This document shows, piece by piece, positions 1 to 13,255 of a DNA stretch of 64,000 nt. The stretch spans positions 47,348,715-47,412,714 of the forward strand of contig CM060951.1 of assembly GCA_030765055.1 (NCBI GenBank), in the 5' to 3' direction. Below the pieces are notes generated by a model. The model was not told the origin of the DNA. It worked only from the letters and a program-made list of their open reading frames with translations, and did no database searches. This stretch comes from Mantis religiosa. Lineage: Eukaryota; Arthropoda; Insecta; Mantodea; Mantidae. The translations under genes were made by a program, and so were the position numbers. Position 1 is the first letter of the stretch; every line of letters begins with the position of its first letter.

Positions 1-1410
1 AATGTTATATTTAATGTTATATATTAAGACAATGTTATACTCATATATCTTTTTGAACACTGTATCAGAATGTATTACTGTGTTAACATACATATCATGT
101 AATTAAAGTGTGTAAAGTCGCAATATGACCATGTAGTTAGAGGCTATAGACAAGGTTGAAATAAAAAAAAATACTTACTTCATGATAAAGTAAATATTAG
201 GTCACAGGAAAGAAATTGGTTGAACTTTTTGCTCACTATACTAAGAGGCATTTCTGTGTTAAAATAATCACAAGTGTCCATTGACTAGCGCAGGTTATGA
301 ATTTGAATTGTAGTTTTAAAAATCAGATAGTGAACACTTCTTCCTATTCCGCATTTGTATATGTATTTAGATATGTATTCGTTTACTGATGCAACAAATT
401 ACACTAGAATAATGGAAACCACGAAACTTGTGTTCCAAACCATCCTCCGCAGACCTACATTTACTTAAGTCACGTTTTGGAGGGGTTTAATCTTTAAACA
501 AACTTGTTTTCAGAGGTTGTTAGTCCTAAGAGTTTCGATTTTCCGGGCCAACACACATATTCAGTGAAAGGCGGAGCCTCACTCAAGCAATACTGCCGCC
601 CCACCTTCAACTGTTTACTATTAAACGTAGCGTCCACTGCAGGGTTTCAAGTAACTCAACGGAGCACATCTATACATAACTGTATGTTTACCTAAATCTA
701 GCTTTTAATCAAAGTGGAAAAAAAAAAAAAAAAAAAAAAAAAAACTGGTGCAACTACATTTTTAAAACGGGAAGTGTTTCAGAGCTAACATACGGTACTT
801 TTTAAATATTTATCAACAAATAATTTTGACAAGGAAATTCCCATCTATAGTATATGTGTACAGTTCTCGAGCTATCATTAACCTCAGTCAACGGCGCCTG
901 ATAGGAATATTCATAACAACAATTTTCTCCATCACCTAGCTGTCCGGCACGAGCTTGAATAATTACCGAGCTACCGCACCGTTGCCAGTCGTCTCATGCT
1001 ATTTTCAACATTATATATTGCAGGAGTTCGGAAAGCTAAGTGCATTATATTTGCTAAGCTTTCCCAACCATGACACTGCACATCAAAGTCGGGGCTCGGC
1101 ATCATGGTTCCTGAATAATTAATTTCTTCTCTTTGCCAATAAAACAGCTTTCTTATTTCCTGCACAAAGTGCATTTAAAATGCTTAAATTCTATACACCA
1201 AGAGTGCTGTGTGTCTATATGTAGGTGTGTTCTTTTTGATCGGTTACTTAACCACCAATTCGCTCATCATGAATGTTTCAGCAGCGTTGGGTGTAAAGAA
1301 AGTATGTACATCTAATCTTCTTTATACTAATCTTTATATATTAACAAGTTTTGTCGTAAAATTATAGATGTGTTAGCGCCATTATTGAATTAAAATGTAA
1401 ATCAACATCG
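1..1410. other. AT-rich DNA, no gene recognised
   Basis: No domain, exon chain or known repeat was recognised. The only structured item is a 27-base A run at 718-744. The short open frames here look like chance: they are unrelated to one another and none holds a recognisable motif. Confidence 0.5.
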
Positions 1411-2593
1411 GCTTCATGAGGCCCAAAACAAATTTAGAAAAGGAAGACCATGCATGGATAGTATATTTATAATTTAACAACTAATTGAAAAACACAAAGA
1501 ATTTAATGTTGACACATTTATGCTTTTTGTTGACTATGTTAAAGCCTTCGATTTGGTATTAAGGGATAAATTTTGAATATCGATGGAAAATTGTGGAATA
1601 CCAGCACATTTAATAGGGACTGCACAACGTATGTATAAAAACACTACGATAGCAATAATAAACAATGGAAGGAAAACAGGAGCAGTGGACATAAATAAAG
1701 GAGTACGACAAGGATGCCCTCTATCGCCTATACTCTTTAATATCTCTATTGATAGTACGGTACAAGAATGGCAGCAAAGTATAAAACAATTGTACTGAAT
1801 GGAAACATAATTTTAAGTACAGTATTATTTGCTGATGATCGAATGATAATATCCCACTCAGAAGATGACATGCAAAGAGCAGTATATAATTTAAACGACA
1901 TAGCGGAAACATATAATCTTTCAATCTCAGAACACAAAACTAAAGTAATGGATTTTAGAGGAAAGAACAACATAAGAGCAAAAATAGTTATAGACAATAA
2001 AATAATAGAACAGGTTAATAGTTTTAACTATCTAGGCCACACAGTAGCAGTAGCAAGTAACAACAAGAATATGGAGGTGAAATTGAACAGTTTCAATCAA
2101 ATGTGTGGGACTATAATAAGAAAGCTGAACAGGAAAACACGAAAGGAAACACAGATGAAATTTTATAAGATAATGGCAGCCTTAAAGTTAACATACGGTT
2201 CCGAAATATGGACACTGGCAAAGAATCGCAACAGAACGCAAACAGCTAGAATCGGCAGAGATGAGTTTTTTGAGAAGCGTGGCAGGTTATAAAAGAATAG
2301 ATCATATAAGAAACGAAAAAAATAAGACAAGAGCGTGGGATTTTTAATTCAAACAGTAAAATAATAAAGAACAAAAAAGAATGGAAAAATCATATTTTAA
2401 GAATGGACGCGGAACGACTTCCAAGAAGAGTTTTAGATTATATGCCGAAGGGAAAGCGAGATGTGGGACGCCCAGCTCTACGCTGGAAGGATCAGTAAGC
2501 TCTTGAAGAGAACGGAACGGGACACAGGGCCCAATCCTTGAAGAAGGCGAAGGAGGAGAAAGAGGAGGAGAAGGAGGAGAAGAAGGGGGAAGG
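1411..2593 (+). mobile_element. LINE (non-LTR retrotransposon) RT remnant, family A copy 1
   Basis: A 5'-truncated and frame-broken reverse-transcriptase region, read by joining frames. From about 1416 come a fingers motif (FRKGRPCMDSIF), then RT motif A (LFVDYVKAFD), motif B (GVRQGCPLSPILFN, in the 1583-1798 frame) and the catalytic motif C as FADD (in the 1768-2292 frame), followed by thumb residues FNYLGHTV and the C-terminal motif YGSEIWTL. After a frameshift near 2290 the typical tail follows, ending GRPALRWKDQ. At least one stop (near 1575) and two frameshifts make it a dead copy. The sequence resembles RTE-like insect elements that carry endonuclease plus RT, but the clade is not settled; the endonuclease half is missing. 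It runs directly into a long GAA tract that looks like its 3' tail. A second copy of the same family lies at 9.75-10.46 kb on the other strand. Confidence 0.88.
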
Positions 2594-2885
2594 AGAAGAA
2601 GAAGAAGAAGAAGAAGAAGAAGAAGAAGAAGAAGAAGAAGAAGAAGAAGAAGAAGAAGAAGAAGAAGAAGAAGAAGAAGAAGAAGAAGAAGAAGAAGAAG
2701 AAGAAGAAGAAGAAGAAGAAGAAGAAGAAGAAGAAGAAGAAGAAGAAGAAGAAGAAGAAGAAGAAGAAGAAGAAGAAGAAGAAGAAGAAGAAGAAGAAGA
2801 AGAAGAAGAAGAAGAAGAAGAAGAAGAAGAAGAAGAAGAAGAAGAAGAAGAAGAAGAAGAAGAAGAAGAAGAAGAAGAAGAAGAA
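2594..2885 (+). repeat. (GAA)n microsatellite, about 97 units
   Basis: An uninterrupted GAA/TTC triplet array of roughly 292 bases follows the last coding bases of the LINE at 1411-2593. The preceding bases (2540-2593) are an impure GGA/GAA run, so the array probably grew from the element's own purine-rich 3' tail. The poly-Glu and poly-Ser open frames across it are artefacts of the repeat. Confidence 0.97.
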
Positions 2886-3711
2886 AGGGGTGCTGGACCG
2901 TAATAGATCAATAGTGGAGAACTTCTAGCGGAAAATATGAAACTTAAGTATACAGAATTAGCCACCAGCTAATGTAAAGAGAAGAAATATTGTAAGTGTT
3001 CTATTGTACCTAGAAGTGAGAAAGAAGCCAACATAAAGGAGCGGAGTGGGTTTTAACATTTATTTTCAAGTTTATAGATATTACGCTGACATGACAGATC
3101 AAATTTGTATCCTTTTGAATTGGTCTTCGGCTTGTATGTAGTAAAATGAAACTGTAATTCAAATTCACTATCAGTTTTCCAGAGGAAAGAGTAACTATAA
3201 ATGAACTAAATCAAAGCTTCAGATCTTAAAAGCAGTGTAACAATACACGTTTTACTGTGTTGGAATTCACTGAATATGTTAGAAGTGCTACCGAAAGATA
3301 GGAAAAACTGTTTGCTTCGGAAATCTCAGATAAATTCGCATATATCTGCTTAAATGAACACAGCTACTTTTAAGTCTTTCCTTCCTTCGTAATATTAAAG
3401 TGAAGTCTATTTTATTGCCATCTGTGTAAGAAGAAATATATTTGAAAGATACCAGAACACAACGCCTTCCGTATTTCAGCAAACTGGCGACTGAGAAATG
3501 ATACGAGAGGGTTCATCACATGAGTTAGAAACTATTTGATTTTCTCCTTCTTTCATAATTTCAGCGTGAAGTAATATCATTTCAGCTTTATTGCTGAGGC
3601 TTTCCCACCAAAATTCTGTAAATTTGTCTCAGTAACATAACGGATACTATAGACACTATAGGTCCGATCTTCTACCAATGCAGTTACTTCAGATGAATCC
3701 ATTCAAGTGTT

Positions 3712-3775
<64 letters not shown>

Positions 3776-5837
3776 GAGCAGTCAGTGAATTTATACAGGA
3801 TATTATCAATTGATCGGAACAATTGATCATTGGATGCATTACTTGTAAAGGCACACGCGCGCGTGTGTGTGTGTTTCATCAGACTGGTATCCCAATTAAG
3901 GTGTTCACACAATATTGGGCGATTTACTCCGTGGGAAAGATATAGTATGGTCTCTTATTGGCTAAATTTAAATATGAATCGATTTCTATGTGCTCCGTAG
4001 CAGCGAACTCTACTTCGGTAAATGAAGAATGCGCCGCAGAATGCCCAATGGTGTATCTTAGACGGCTCCCAAGATGATGTTTGATATACTTGACAGATTT
4101 AGTACTAACGATAAAGGACCTTTAAACTTACCCACAATATTGTTGCGTATAAGTTCTGAACAAGACTTGGGAAATATTTTAATTACTGGATATTCACATT
4201 TCATTTCGTGGTAAGCCCCAGGCTTTAGCAGGAATTAACAAGTTGAGACAAGTTGAATGACCCAGTGATCAGAGTAAGCAGTGGTACTGACCTGCCAGCA
4301 CATATGTGACCTGTTAAATCGACAGAAAAATTAAGAAGAGTCATTGTTGGTTTGCACAAGATTGCACCATAGGATGTAAACCCTCTGTGAAGAACGGCTG
4401 AGTCGTATGATGGCAGACATTTTGGAAGTCAGTTCTATTTAAACGATTACAGCCAGTAAGGAAGGGTTAGTCGGATCATAGTCAACCATCAGTTAGTCAG
4501 TTAGTTGGTTAGATCATTGGATGCGGCTACTTAAGTCTCATCATATAACTTATGAATACTTCTACAAAACTCAATTCATCGAAGTGAACTAGCCACCTCT
4601 TGTTCACAACTCTAAGCTACTCTACAAAAAGGTAATATTTATCATGTATTAATTAGTTCAATGTCTGTCTTGAATGCACCCTTCATCTCTTCAAGATAAA
4701 GGAGAGCTTTGTTTGGTTTGACTTCCCCAATCTTAAAATATATTTGTCAACGTCATGAACAACCCATCACTTTAATTTAACCCTAATCATGTCCCTAAAC
4801 TTTGACCTGTTTAGCTCTATCACCTGCTCCCTTATCCTTTCAGTAGCTACACCCCCAGTTGTTGATTAGGTTTGTAAGTCCTTCACCCCACTTACAATCC
4901 TGATTTGCAACAATATATTCATCTATAGTAGTGTTCAAATAACCGTACTTGTCAGAAGTCTTTGTTGCAACGGTTTTACAAAACTCTGTCATAATGAGAT
5001 ATCTTTTGAGGCTTTTATCCCATTATGATTTCCCTGAATGAGGGAAATGAGTACCACATAATATATTCTGTAAGTGGGATTTAAGATTTGTTCATACCAA
5101 CATTATTACAACAGATTGAAGTTAACATATACGTATATAAGAGGACCTGCTTAAATCAAAATTTCAAAATATTATTAGCATAAGCTGTTCCATAAATAGA
5201 CAATTACTAAAAAGTTTTTGATACGTTTATATATGTAGAACAGCAGCAGTTCATACCGATGGCAGCCATATGCGGAGGATCTTGCTGCCGCGTCAAGTGT
5301 TATTAATGAAGACGAACGACCACCGCTGCATAATACAAGGACCCTTCATGGTCTGAGCAACAAAGATCGAATTCCGTGAACATCCTCTAGTTAAATATGC
5401 TTCAACTACCATCGTAAATTAATTTTATGGCTCTAACTCTAAAGAAATAACGAATTGACCTACATTTAAGCACTACACGCCTAACATCCAAATGAGGCAT
5501 AACAGATAGTAACAACCATTAACCAAACTTTATGTTTAATTTGTGTATTTCATACATTTCCTGTTATCATTTCATACATTTATTAGATTCCTCTTTTGCC
5601 TAGCAAGCTGGAATCATTTCAAATGCAACATATAAATAACAAAATAATTTGACAGTGTGATGAAAATACAACTGCAACTATTTGGTTGTTAAAGTAACTG
5701 AATATACTAAAACGGTCCACAAAATGTGCTGCTTCATTGCTTAAATATTTCCGAGCAATTTGAAGTGAAAAAAACCATGTTTAACGGGTAAAACACGAGT
5801 CAGTTGGAGAATTTAATGTCATGTCGGCACGTTGGCC
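2886..5837. other. AT-rich DNA, no gene recognised
   Basis: Nothing was recognised apart from an A run at 3715-3773 and a perfect 8-bp hairpin with a 5-base loop at 5028-5048 (arms ATTTCCCT and AGGGAAAT). About 60 bases near 4440-4500 hold loosely repeated GTTAG-like words. No open frame shows a recognisable motif. Confidence 0.45.
3715..3773 (+). repeat. poly(A) run, 59 bases
   Basis: A pure A run. Such a run could be the 3' tail of a retroposon, but the sequence just upstream does not match any family recognised elsewhere in the window. Confidence 0.95.
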
Positions 5838-5960
5838 ATAGTAGCTCAAGGGTTAGAGCGGCTGAACGGCAACCAAAAGATCCGTGGTTCAAATCCCGGC
5901 TATTGCATTGAATTTTTCAGTCTGGCTATCTTTCCAGACCCATGTGTAGTTAAACGTATA
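5838..5960 (+). mobile_element. short tRNA-derived SINE, copy 1
   Basis: A tRNA-like head with an A-box-like stretch (TAGCTCAAGGGTTAGAGC) and a clear B box (GGTTCAAATCC at 5886-5896) is followed by a T-rich body starting GCATTGAATTTTTC. A related copy lies at 25234-25370 with the same head and body. It is not a working tRNA gene: I could not fold a full cloverleaf with an acceptor stem. No target duplication was seen. Confidence 0.7.
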
Positions 5961-7261
5961 TATTACAGGCCGATATCTTTCTAACACTTTCCTTTATGTT
6001 TTACTTATGTATGTTGGTGGCACTGGTTCCTTATGCTAATGTTGTATGCAATTTCTTACAGCCCTTTCCATTACTGATGCATAAGTTTATGCGAACGAGA
6101 AGAGGGTCGATTTGCCTCCCCTTACTTCTCGCTGACTATAACACATTTATGAGACTAGAAAAGTCTCTGCAATTCTTCGTCCTGAATAAAAATATAAAAT
6201 ACTTCATGCACAAAATTAAGGAGGTGGGGTAGTGACAAAGAGGCTTTATTTCCTCTTAAAAGATTGGTTAGGGACCGCTCATCTAAACTATTTACATTTA
6301 CTAGCAATATCTAAGTACCGGAGGATATAATAATCATTATAACTAACGCCATCCTTCTGCTCTCTGTCTCTTTAATCATTCGTAATTCAGAAATGATGTG
6401 ATTTAGGTAGTACATAAATTATAAATGTGTTAATAGTTCCGAAAAAAAAATAATCCAGGGATGTATCGATAGTTTACACATAAAAGTTGAGCAGATAGTA
6501 TTGCGATAAAACTTTGCAGGTATTACTGAAATGCACAAAAGTTAATTAAAATTGGCAAAGAAGGCGTGGTGTGATTATCGCCATGTAACTAACTAATAAA
6601 ATTACACATGTTCACAGGAACAAACAGGATAATAACAGGCACACGATGTTGTGGAGTCATTTGCATACTGTAACGTACTTGATCGATCCAGCGAGGGCCT
6701 TTTTTTTATTCTTTTTGTCCCCCTACGTACCTTCCAATCATCTCACACACCGCCACTCCCAATTAAACACATCCGTATCCGGTGCGTGAATTCCCTCAGG
6801 GAAGAAATGAACCGCGAGTAACGATGAGAAAAGATAGATACGGTAAACCTGGACAAGATACCAATTTATGATATTATTCTACCGGGCACAGATGAACGTA
6901 AAACATTCAACGAGGTATCGATGGTTTATAATTTACCTGCGGGTTTTATAGCCTTAGCACTTCAAAGAGCATTACAGGAAATGTTTCCTGGGCTTCAGAT
7001 GAGTCGCAATGAAAACAAAAAAGACTTAAAATTCTTCAACTGTACAGTGAAAATAATTATTCTCTTGAGATTAAACACTTTTCAGTTAAACTAATACTTT
7101 AAATCGTCATCTTCGTTTAACTACAGGCAGTTAATAAAAATAAAGACTGTTAAAATATAATTTTTCAAACTCTTTCAAATGGGTATGGTACATTTGTACT
7201 TATTCGAGCAATACGAAGTAGGGCAACCTTATTAATATATAAAGAACTACTTACTTAATTG
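5961..7261. other. AT-rich DNA, no gene recognised
   Basis: No recognised feature. The short frame at 5996-6232 has a hydrophobic start but no family signature and sits just after a SINE, so I do not call it a gene. Confidence 0.45.
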
Positions 7262-8478
7262 ACAAACACACATGAGAAGGAGTCTGAAATGTTTATTTCT
7301 CATTGTTCTGATTTTACACTTGAAACCCATCATCTGTTTATCGACTGTAGCTCGGCATATGACAGTATAAATAGACTGTAGCTAAATGAAGCCCTTAAAG
7401 AATTCAAAATACATGGAAAACTAATATATTTAATTAGAGCCACAATGAATAATAGTGTATGCCAAGTAAAGTTCCTCTCAGACCTACCAGAACCATTTGA
7501 AACCACAAAAGGAGTAAGACAAGGAGACTCACTCTCGTGCTTATTATTTAATCTAGCATTGGAGAAAGTTTTTAGGGATGCTGGCATCCAAACAAGAGGT
7601 ACAATATTTAATAAGTCCACACAATTACTGGCATATGCCGACGATATAGATATAATCAGCAGAACAGAAAAGGACATTTATAAACTTAAAACAGGCAGCA
7701 ACTAACATGGGTCTAAAAATACATTTAGTGAAAACAAAGTATATGGTGACTAATGTCAAGGAGAAAATTAAAGAGCCAGAAAAATATATCCATATTCTTA
7801 ACTATAAATTTGAAAGAGTGAATCGATTCACATACCTAGGGTCTCTTGTGAATGGAAATAATGACATGAAAGAGGATATTAACCAAAGAATACGAAATGC
7901 CCATGGGGCATAGTTCAATCTAATAAAACACTTTAAATCAAAACTCTTAACATATGAAACAAAAATTAGAATTTATAAAACATTAATAAAACCGGTGCGA
8001 AACATGGGTCACTACAAAAGAGGATATGGAAGGACTGAACATTTTTGAAAGGAAGATACTGAGAAGAATTTATGGCCCAATTAAGGAGAAAGGGGAATGG
8101 CGAATCAGATATAACGATGAATTATATAAAGTATATAAAGACCCCAATATTGTAAACTCAATTAAAATAGCAAGGTTAAGATGGGCAGGGCATGTCCAAA
8201 GACTGATGGAGAGGACATAATTAGGAGAGTATTGGAGTGTAAACTGTATAGTGCCAGGAGAGCAGGGAGACCAAACTTGAGATGGATGGATGGATGGATG
8301 GATGGATGGATGGATGGATGGATGGATGGATGGATGGATGGATGGATGGATTATTTGAGGATGGGAAAAGACTGGAAATAAACAATTGGTGGATGGTAGC
8401 CAGAAGAAGGGATGTCTGGAGGAGGATCCTGAGGGAAGCCGAGGCCCACTCTGGGCTGTACTGCTAGAAATGATGATG
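7262..8478 (+). mobile_element. LINE RT remnant, family B
   Basis: A decayed reverse-transcriptase region from a second LINE family. RT motif A reads as HHLFIDCSSAYDSI (7327-7370), motif B as GVRQGDSLSCLLFN, and motif C as the intact catalytic AYADDIDII in the 7445-7705 frame. The next frame (7707-7913) gives the MGLKI..KTKYM and FTYLGSLV thumb motifs, and the 8026-8220 frame gives the C-terminal ERKILRRIYGP..ARLRWAGHVQRL region, then GRPNLRWMDG. A stop at 7381, a stop at the 7705 junction and a short deletion near 7995 (in the YG.ETW motif) break it. The last residues are RRILREAEAHSGL and the 3' end is a short ATGATG tail near 8470. It is RTE-like in character. The 5' half, with the endonuclease, is absent. 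Confidence 0.9.
8282..8350 (+). repeat. (GGAT)n tract inside LINE coding region
   Basis: About 17 GGAT units lie exactly where this LINE family encodes RWMDG. The repeat therefore looks like slippage expansion of a coding GATGGATGG seed. Each 12 bases adds WMDG; the unit number also shifts the frame for the residues that follow. Confidence 0.96.
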
Positions 8479-9182
8479 TTCTAATTTCACATCGAGTATT
8501 TGCTATTTTGATATCTTAGTTTTTCCAAGAATGTCATATTTTTAAAAGCATGAAATGCTAATCGCTACTAAATGATTTTAAGCTTTATTTATAGTTTATT
8601 GTACGTTTAAATGTTCCATTAACAGTTTCACTTTCCATTAAAACGTTGTACGCAGTTTGAGGTGTCTATTCAGAAAATATGTACAGCCACTGGAGTAAGG
8701 AAGCCATTACAAAATACATCTCAAACTCTAATTTCCATTGGCATTTCAAGACACTAGTCACACAACTGCCAATTATTATCCCCACCGCTATTGTTTAGGT
8801 TCTTGATGATCACATATCTGGTTTGTTGTAGATAACGAAGTGACCGAAAGGCTTATGAATTCCAATACCGATAATAGTATACCAAAACTTCGAGAAAGAC
8901 AATGAGAATATCTAGGTAATTACGTCACTATAAAGAAGGTAATATTGCAAGAAAATCCACAGCCATTCTTGTTAATTAGCTTTCAATTCAGTAATACAGT
9001 TAGGAGACGAAATTTAGTGAAATGTCTTCAAAAGCTGCATACGTAAAAGTGAGAGAAAACCCCTAAACACCTTTAAGTTAAAAATGTTACCTCTTTGCCT
9101 AAGAACAAAGTATAACACCTGTTTTTTCAAATATCAATTTTTATGAAGACGTGTCTCACTATAGAAGAGCATACGGGGTGAG
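8479..9182. other. AT-rich DNA, no gene recognised
   Basis: Nothing recognised between the LINE at 7262-8478 and the left end of the DNA transposon at 9183. Confidence 0.45.
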
Positions 9183-9746
9183 TAACAAGTATGCAACAAT
9201 GCTTATAACTTTCTTTTTATAATTTTGTGAAGTGATAGTTTTTTTAGAAATGCCGTAAGATAAACATGTAAGTATTCATATTACTATGATTGTGAATAGA
9301 GCGTGACCTTTTTAATGGCAACATTATTTTCAATTGTTTGTTCCTCAGGTCTCGGAGTGTATAGGCAGACAGAGTGTATAGTGTATAGGTAGATCTTTTT
9401 TGAACTGTAATTTAAATTTATTAGGACGTATTATAACACATGAAATTTAAACCACGAAAACACATTCATAACAAAATTAGTGGAACTGTGTTGAACACGT
9501 AATGAATTCACTTCAAAAGGTGCTAAAAATTGCCTCCATTTACTGTCAAACAATGCTTAAATGTCTTTGAAATTAATCTTTCCAGCAACACTGTACGCCT
9601 GATCAGCTGCACTTCATGCCCAGTTCTTCGCTTTACTCCTCAAGATCTCTTAGTCCTTACCATAAGAAAAAGTCTAAGGTGTTCAGGTCAGGAGATTTTG
9701 GCGGCCATTCTATAATTCCTCTTCTGCCAATCGATCTTCCTAAAAA

Positions 9747-9747
<1 letters not shown>

Positions 9748-9798
<51 letters not shown>
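9748..9798 (-). repeat. (GAT)n LINE tail, about 17 units
   Basis: A pure TCA/TGA triplet array at the 3' end of the minus-strand LINE copy, directly joined to the C-terminal coding part of the host DNA transposon. Confidence 0.95.
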
Positions 9799-10465
9799 AG
9801 GATTGAGCCCTGTGACCCGCTCCGTTCTCTTCAAGAGCCTACTGAGTCTTCCAGCGCAGAGCCGGGCGTCCCACATCTCTCTTTCCCTTCGGCATATAAT
9901 CTAAAACTCTTCTTGGAAGTCGTTCCGCGTCCATTCTTAAAATATGATTTTTCCATTCATTTTTGTACTTTATCATTTTACGGTTTAAATTAAAAATCCC
10001 AAGCTCTTCTCTTATTTTTTCGTTTCTTACGTGGTCTATTCTTTTATAGCCTGCCACGCTTCTCTAAAAGCACATCTCAGCCGATTCTAGCTGTTTGAGT
10101 TGGTTCTTTGCCTGTGTCCATATTTCGAAACCGTATGTTAACGTTGGGACTGCCATTATCTTATAAAATTTCATCTGTGTTTACTTTCGTGTTTTCCTGT
10201 TTAGCGTTCTTATTATAGTCCCAAACATTTGATTGAATCTGTTTAATTTCACCTCCATACCCTTGTTGTTATTTGTTACTGCTACTGTGTAGCCTAGATA
10301 GTTAAAATTATTAACCTGTTCTATTATTTTATTGTTTATAACTATTTCTGCTCTTATGTTGTTCTTTCCTCTAAAAGCCATTCCTTTAGTTTTGTGTTCT
10401 GAGATTGAAAGGTTATACGTTTCCGCTATGTTGTTGAAACTATATACTGCTCTTTCATGATTTAG
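9748..10465 (-). mobile_element. LINE RT remnant, family A copy 2
   Basis: The minus strand carries the same family as 1411-2593: NNIAETYNLSISEHKTK, then IIEQVNNFNYLGYTV, a frame break near 10180, then RIDHVRNEKIREELGIFN and GRPALRWK, ending in a GAT-type microsatellite at 9748-9798. It is 5'-truncated just before the word ERAVYSFNNI, where it abuts the HTH part of the DNA transposon at 9183-10833. The 184-codon frame at 10181-10735 is a fusion across that junction, not a real protein. The tail is GAT here but GAA in copy 1, so the tail sequence is not fixed in this family. Confidence 0.86.
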
Positions 10466-10833
10466 GTAATTCATCACTGCCTTCCACAATGTGCTGATGA
10501 GTAGATAAGTGTGGGTTTTCTTCCACTGACAATAAAACATCAAGTGTTTTATTACCATCTGTAACTCGTTTTCGCATTCCAGACTTTGCCTTATTTTAAA
10601 ACTTACAGTTTCATTGAACGTTTTCAAAATTTTGCTTACAGTAGAATGAATTACCATTCGTTCTGGGTGCATTTCGTTAGACAAGACACAAACCTCTTCT
10701 TGGGATCTCCTTCTATTACCATGTCCAATCATCATTAGTCTTTCAATTCGTTATCCTTTTTGTAAGTTGTGTCATGACTAATTATTTTCACGAAGATTTT
10801 GCAATGAAGTAAGCATTGTTGTACTTATTAGTT

Positions 10834-11934
10834 TAGATTTTGTCTGTATTTGTTCAATCCAAAGCCACATATTGAAGTAGCCTAAAGCAGTGTTTAATTC
10901 AAAACCTACCCAGTTTGTAGTAATGGTGCGCCTTCCTTTGTTCAGTACAAATGCAGTAAGTTCCTAATGAATTTAAATTGCTGTTTGAAATGGTATTTGT
11001 TTGTACGTTCTGAGACTTGACGACTGGAAAAGTGCACAAAAAAGACATGTTGCCATTTAACGAAAAAGAAGCTCACGCCTTTTATTTGTAATCACAGTAA
11101 TGTGAGGGAATATTGATATCTTACAGGTTTTCTAAAATATATTACTTCATAGAGCTGCAACAGCGGGATTACAGGCATTGTGCCATAGTTTTACTTACCC
11201 GGTATAACAAATTGTATAAATTATCTTGTAAAACATACTGCATGTTTAATTTCCCACATTTGAAAATATGAGGTCAAGCTCCCTGTGTATTACAAAAATC
11301 ATGGAAATTACAGAAACCTACCTCGTACGTGCATCATGTTCTGTATCTTCATAAACAGACATTGAGATGTTTAATGTAATGTGAACAATTACAGTGAGCT
11401 CCTTCTAGCAGCTATGAAATCATCTTACCTGGAAATAAAGAAAAATACAGTTATTGACTGACACAGAGCTACATACTGATTTATCATTCTACCATTCACT
11501 AAGATTGAACTTCGTCTTTTTAAACAGCAAGCAAATTGTAAATATATTTCAAAGCAAGTTAACTCATGCTGCATTATAGCAATAGCTCCTTAAGGCCTTT
11601 TCATTCTGAATGAGGACCATTTGCATAAATGGTAAAGGATATTAAAATTCTAAATCTCTTTAAAACATACAATTTATGTCGTCATTGGTGGGGGAACAAG
11701 TTTGTAAAATATTTCTTGTTATTGGATAGGTTTTGAAATACATAGCTTTTTTCAAGCGGAAAATCATAATTTTTTATAATTCTTATGATCATTTAGTTAT
11801 AACACCATCACACGAAATGGAATTTCGAAACACTCTGTAAAAATCTGGTTACCTAATAGATTGTAAAATGAGCTAGCTGTATAAATGTTTATTGAAAGAC
11901 TAACTTATTAAAAATATGTATTTTCTTTTTGACA
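10834..11934. other. AT-rich DNA, no gene recognised
   Basis: No recognised repeat, RNA gene or coding region. Confidence 0.45.
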
Positions 11935-12096
11935 ATTGCTGGGATTTCGTCCCGCAAATGTACTTTTACACGCATGTAAATCTGCTGACATGAGATTTGG
12001 TATTATGCACACCCAAAATCATTGCTCTGAGCCAGGTTTGAACGAATGACCTTTGGATCTGTGAGTCAGCGTCTAACCAACTGAGCCTTCCACATT
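11935..12096 (-). mobile_element. tRNA-derived SINE
   Basis: On the minus strand from about 12096: an A-box-like stretch (GGCTCAGTTGGTTAGACGC) and a B-box-like GTTCAAACC, then a body of about 80 bases ending near 11935. In sequence it is close to tRNA-headed SINEs but differs from the other SINE families in the window. The left boundary is approximate and no target duplication was found. Confidence 0.6.
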
Positions 12097-12185
12097 TCCG
12101 GATTAACAAGAAGTATCTAGAAATTGTCGTCTTTTAAGAGTATTTCGTAGAAAGTAATTAGAAAAAGTCATGTAGGGTAACGTAT

Positions 12186-13255
<1,070 letters not shown>

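Larger units (their letters stand above)
9183..10833 (-). mobile_element. DNA transposon with DUF4817-like HTH, split by a LINE
   Basis: Read on the minus strand. The right part (10735 down to about 10480) encodes a helix-turn-helix N terminus (GNRRRSQEEVCVL, then STVSKILKTF) and, after a frameshift, SGMRKRVTDGNKTLDVLLSV and EENPHLST, as in the DUF4817-type insect transposases. The left part (9747 down to about 9516) encodes the C terminus: RSIGRRGIIEWPPKSPDL, LDFFLW and VNGGNF, with stops between. The middle (about 200 residues) is absent; a LINE copy lies there instead. Candidate terminal inverted repeats are at 9183-9206 and 10809-10833, sharing AAGTA..CAACAATGCTTA. The family name is recalled, not searched. 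The loss of the middle suggests that insertion and deletion came together, or a later deletion. Confidence 0.72.

Noticed and set aside
2492..2965. Long poly-Ser and poly-Glu open frames
   Set aside because: They are translations of the pure GAA/TTC array, with no coding context.
5028..5048. Perfect 8-bp hairpin as a terminator or MITE
   Set aside because: A single short hairpin with no target duplication or second copy; expected by chance in 64 kb.
10181..10735. 184-codon open frame as a novel fusion protein (HTH plus RT)
   Set aside because: The frame crosses the junction between a DNA transposon and a LINE copy inserted in it; the HTH part is already out of frame before the junction.
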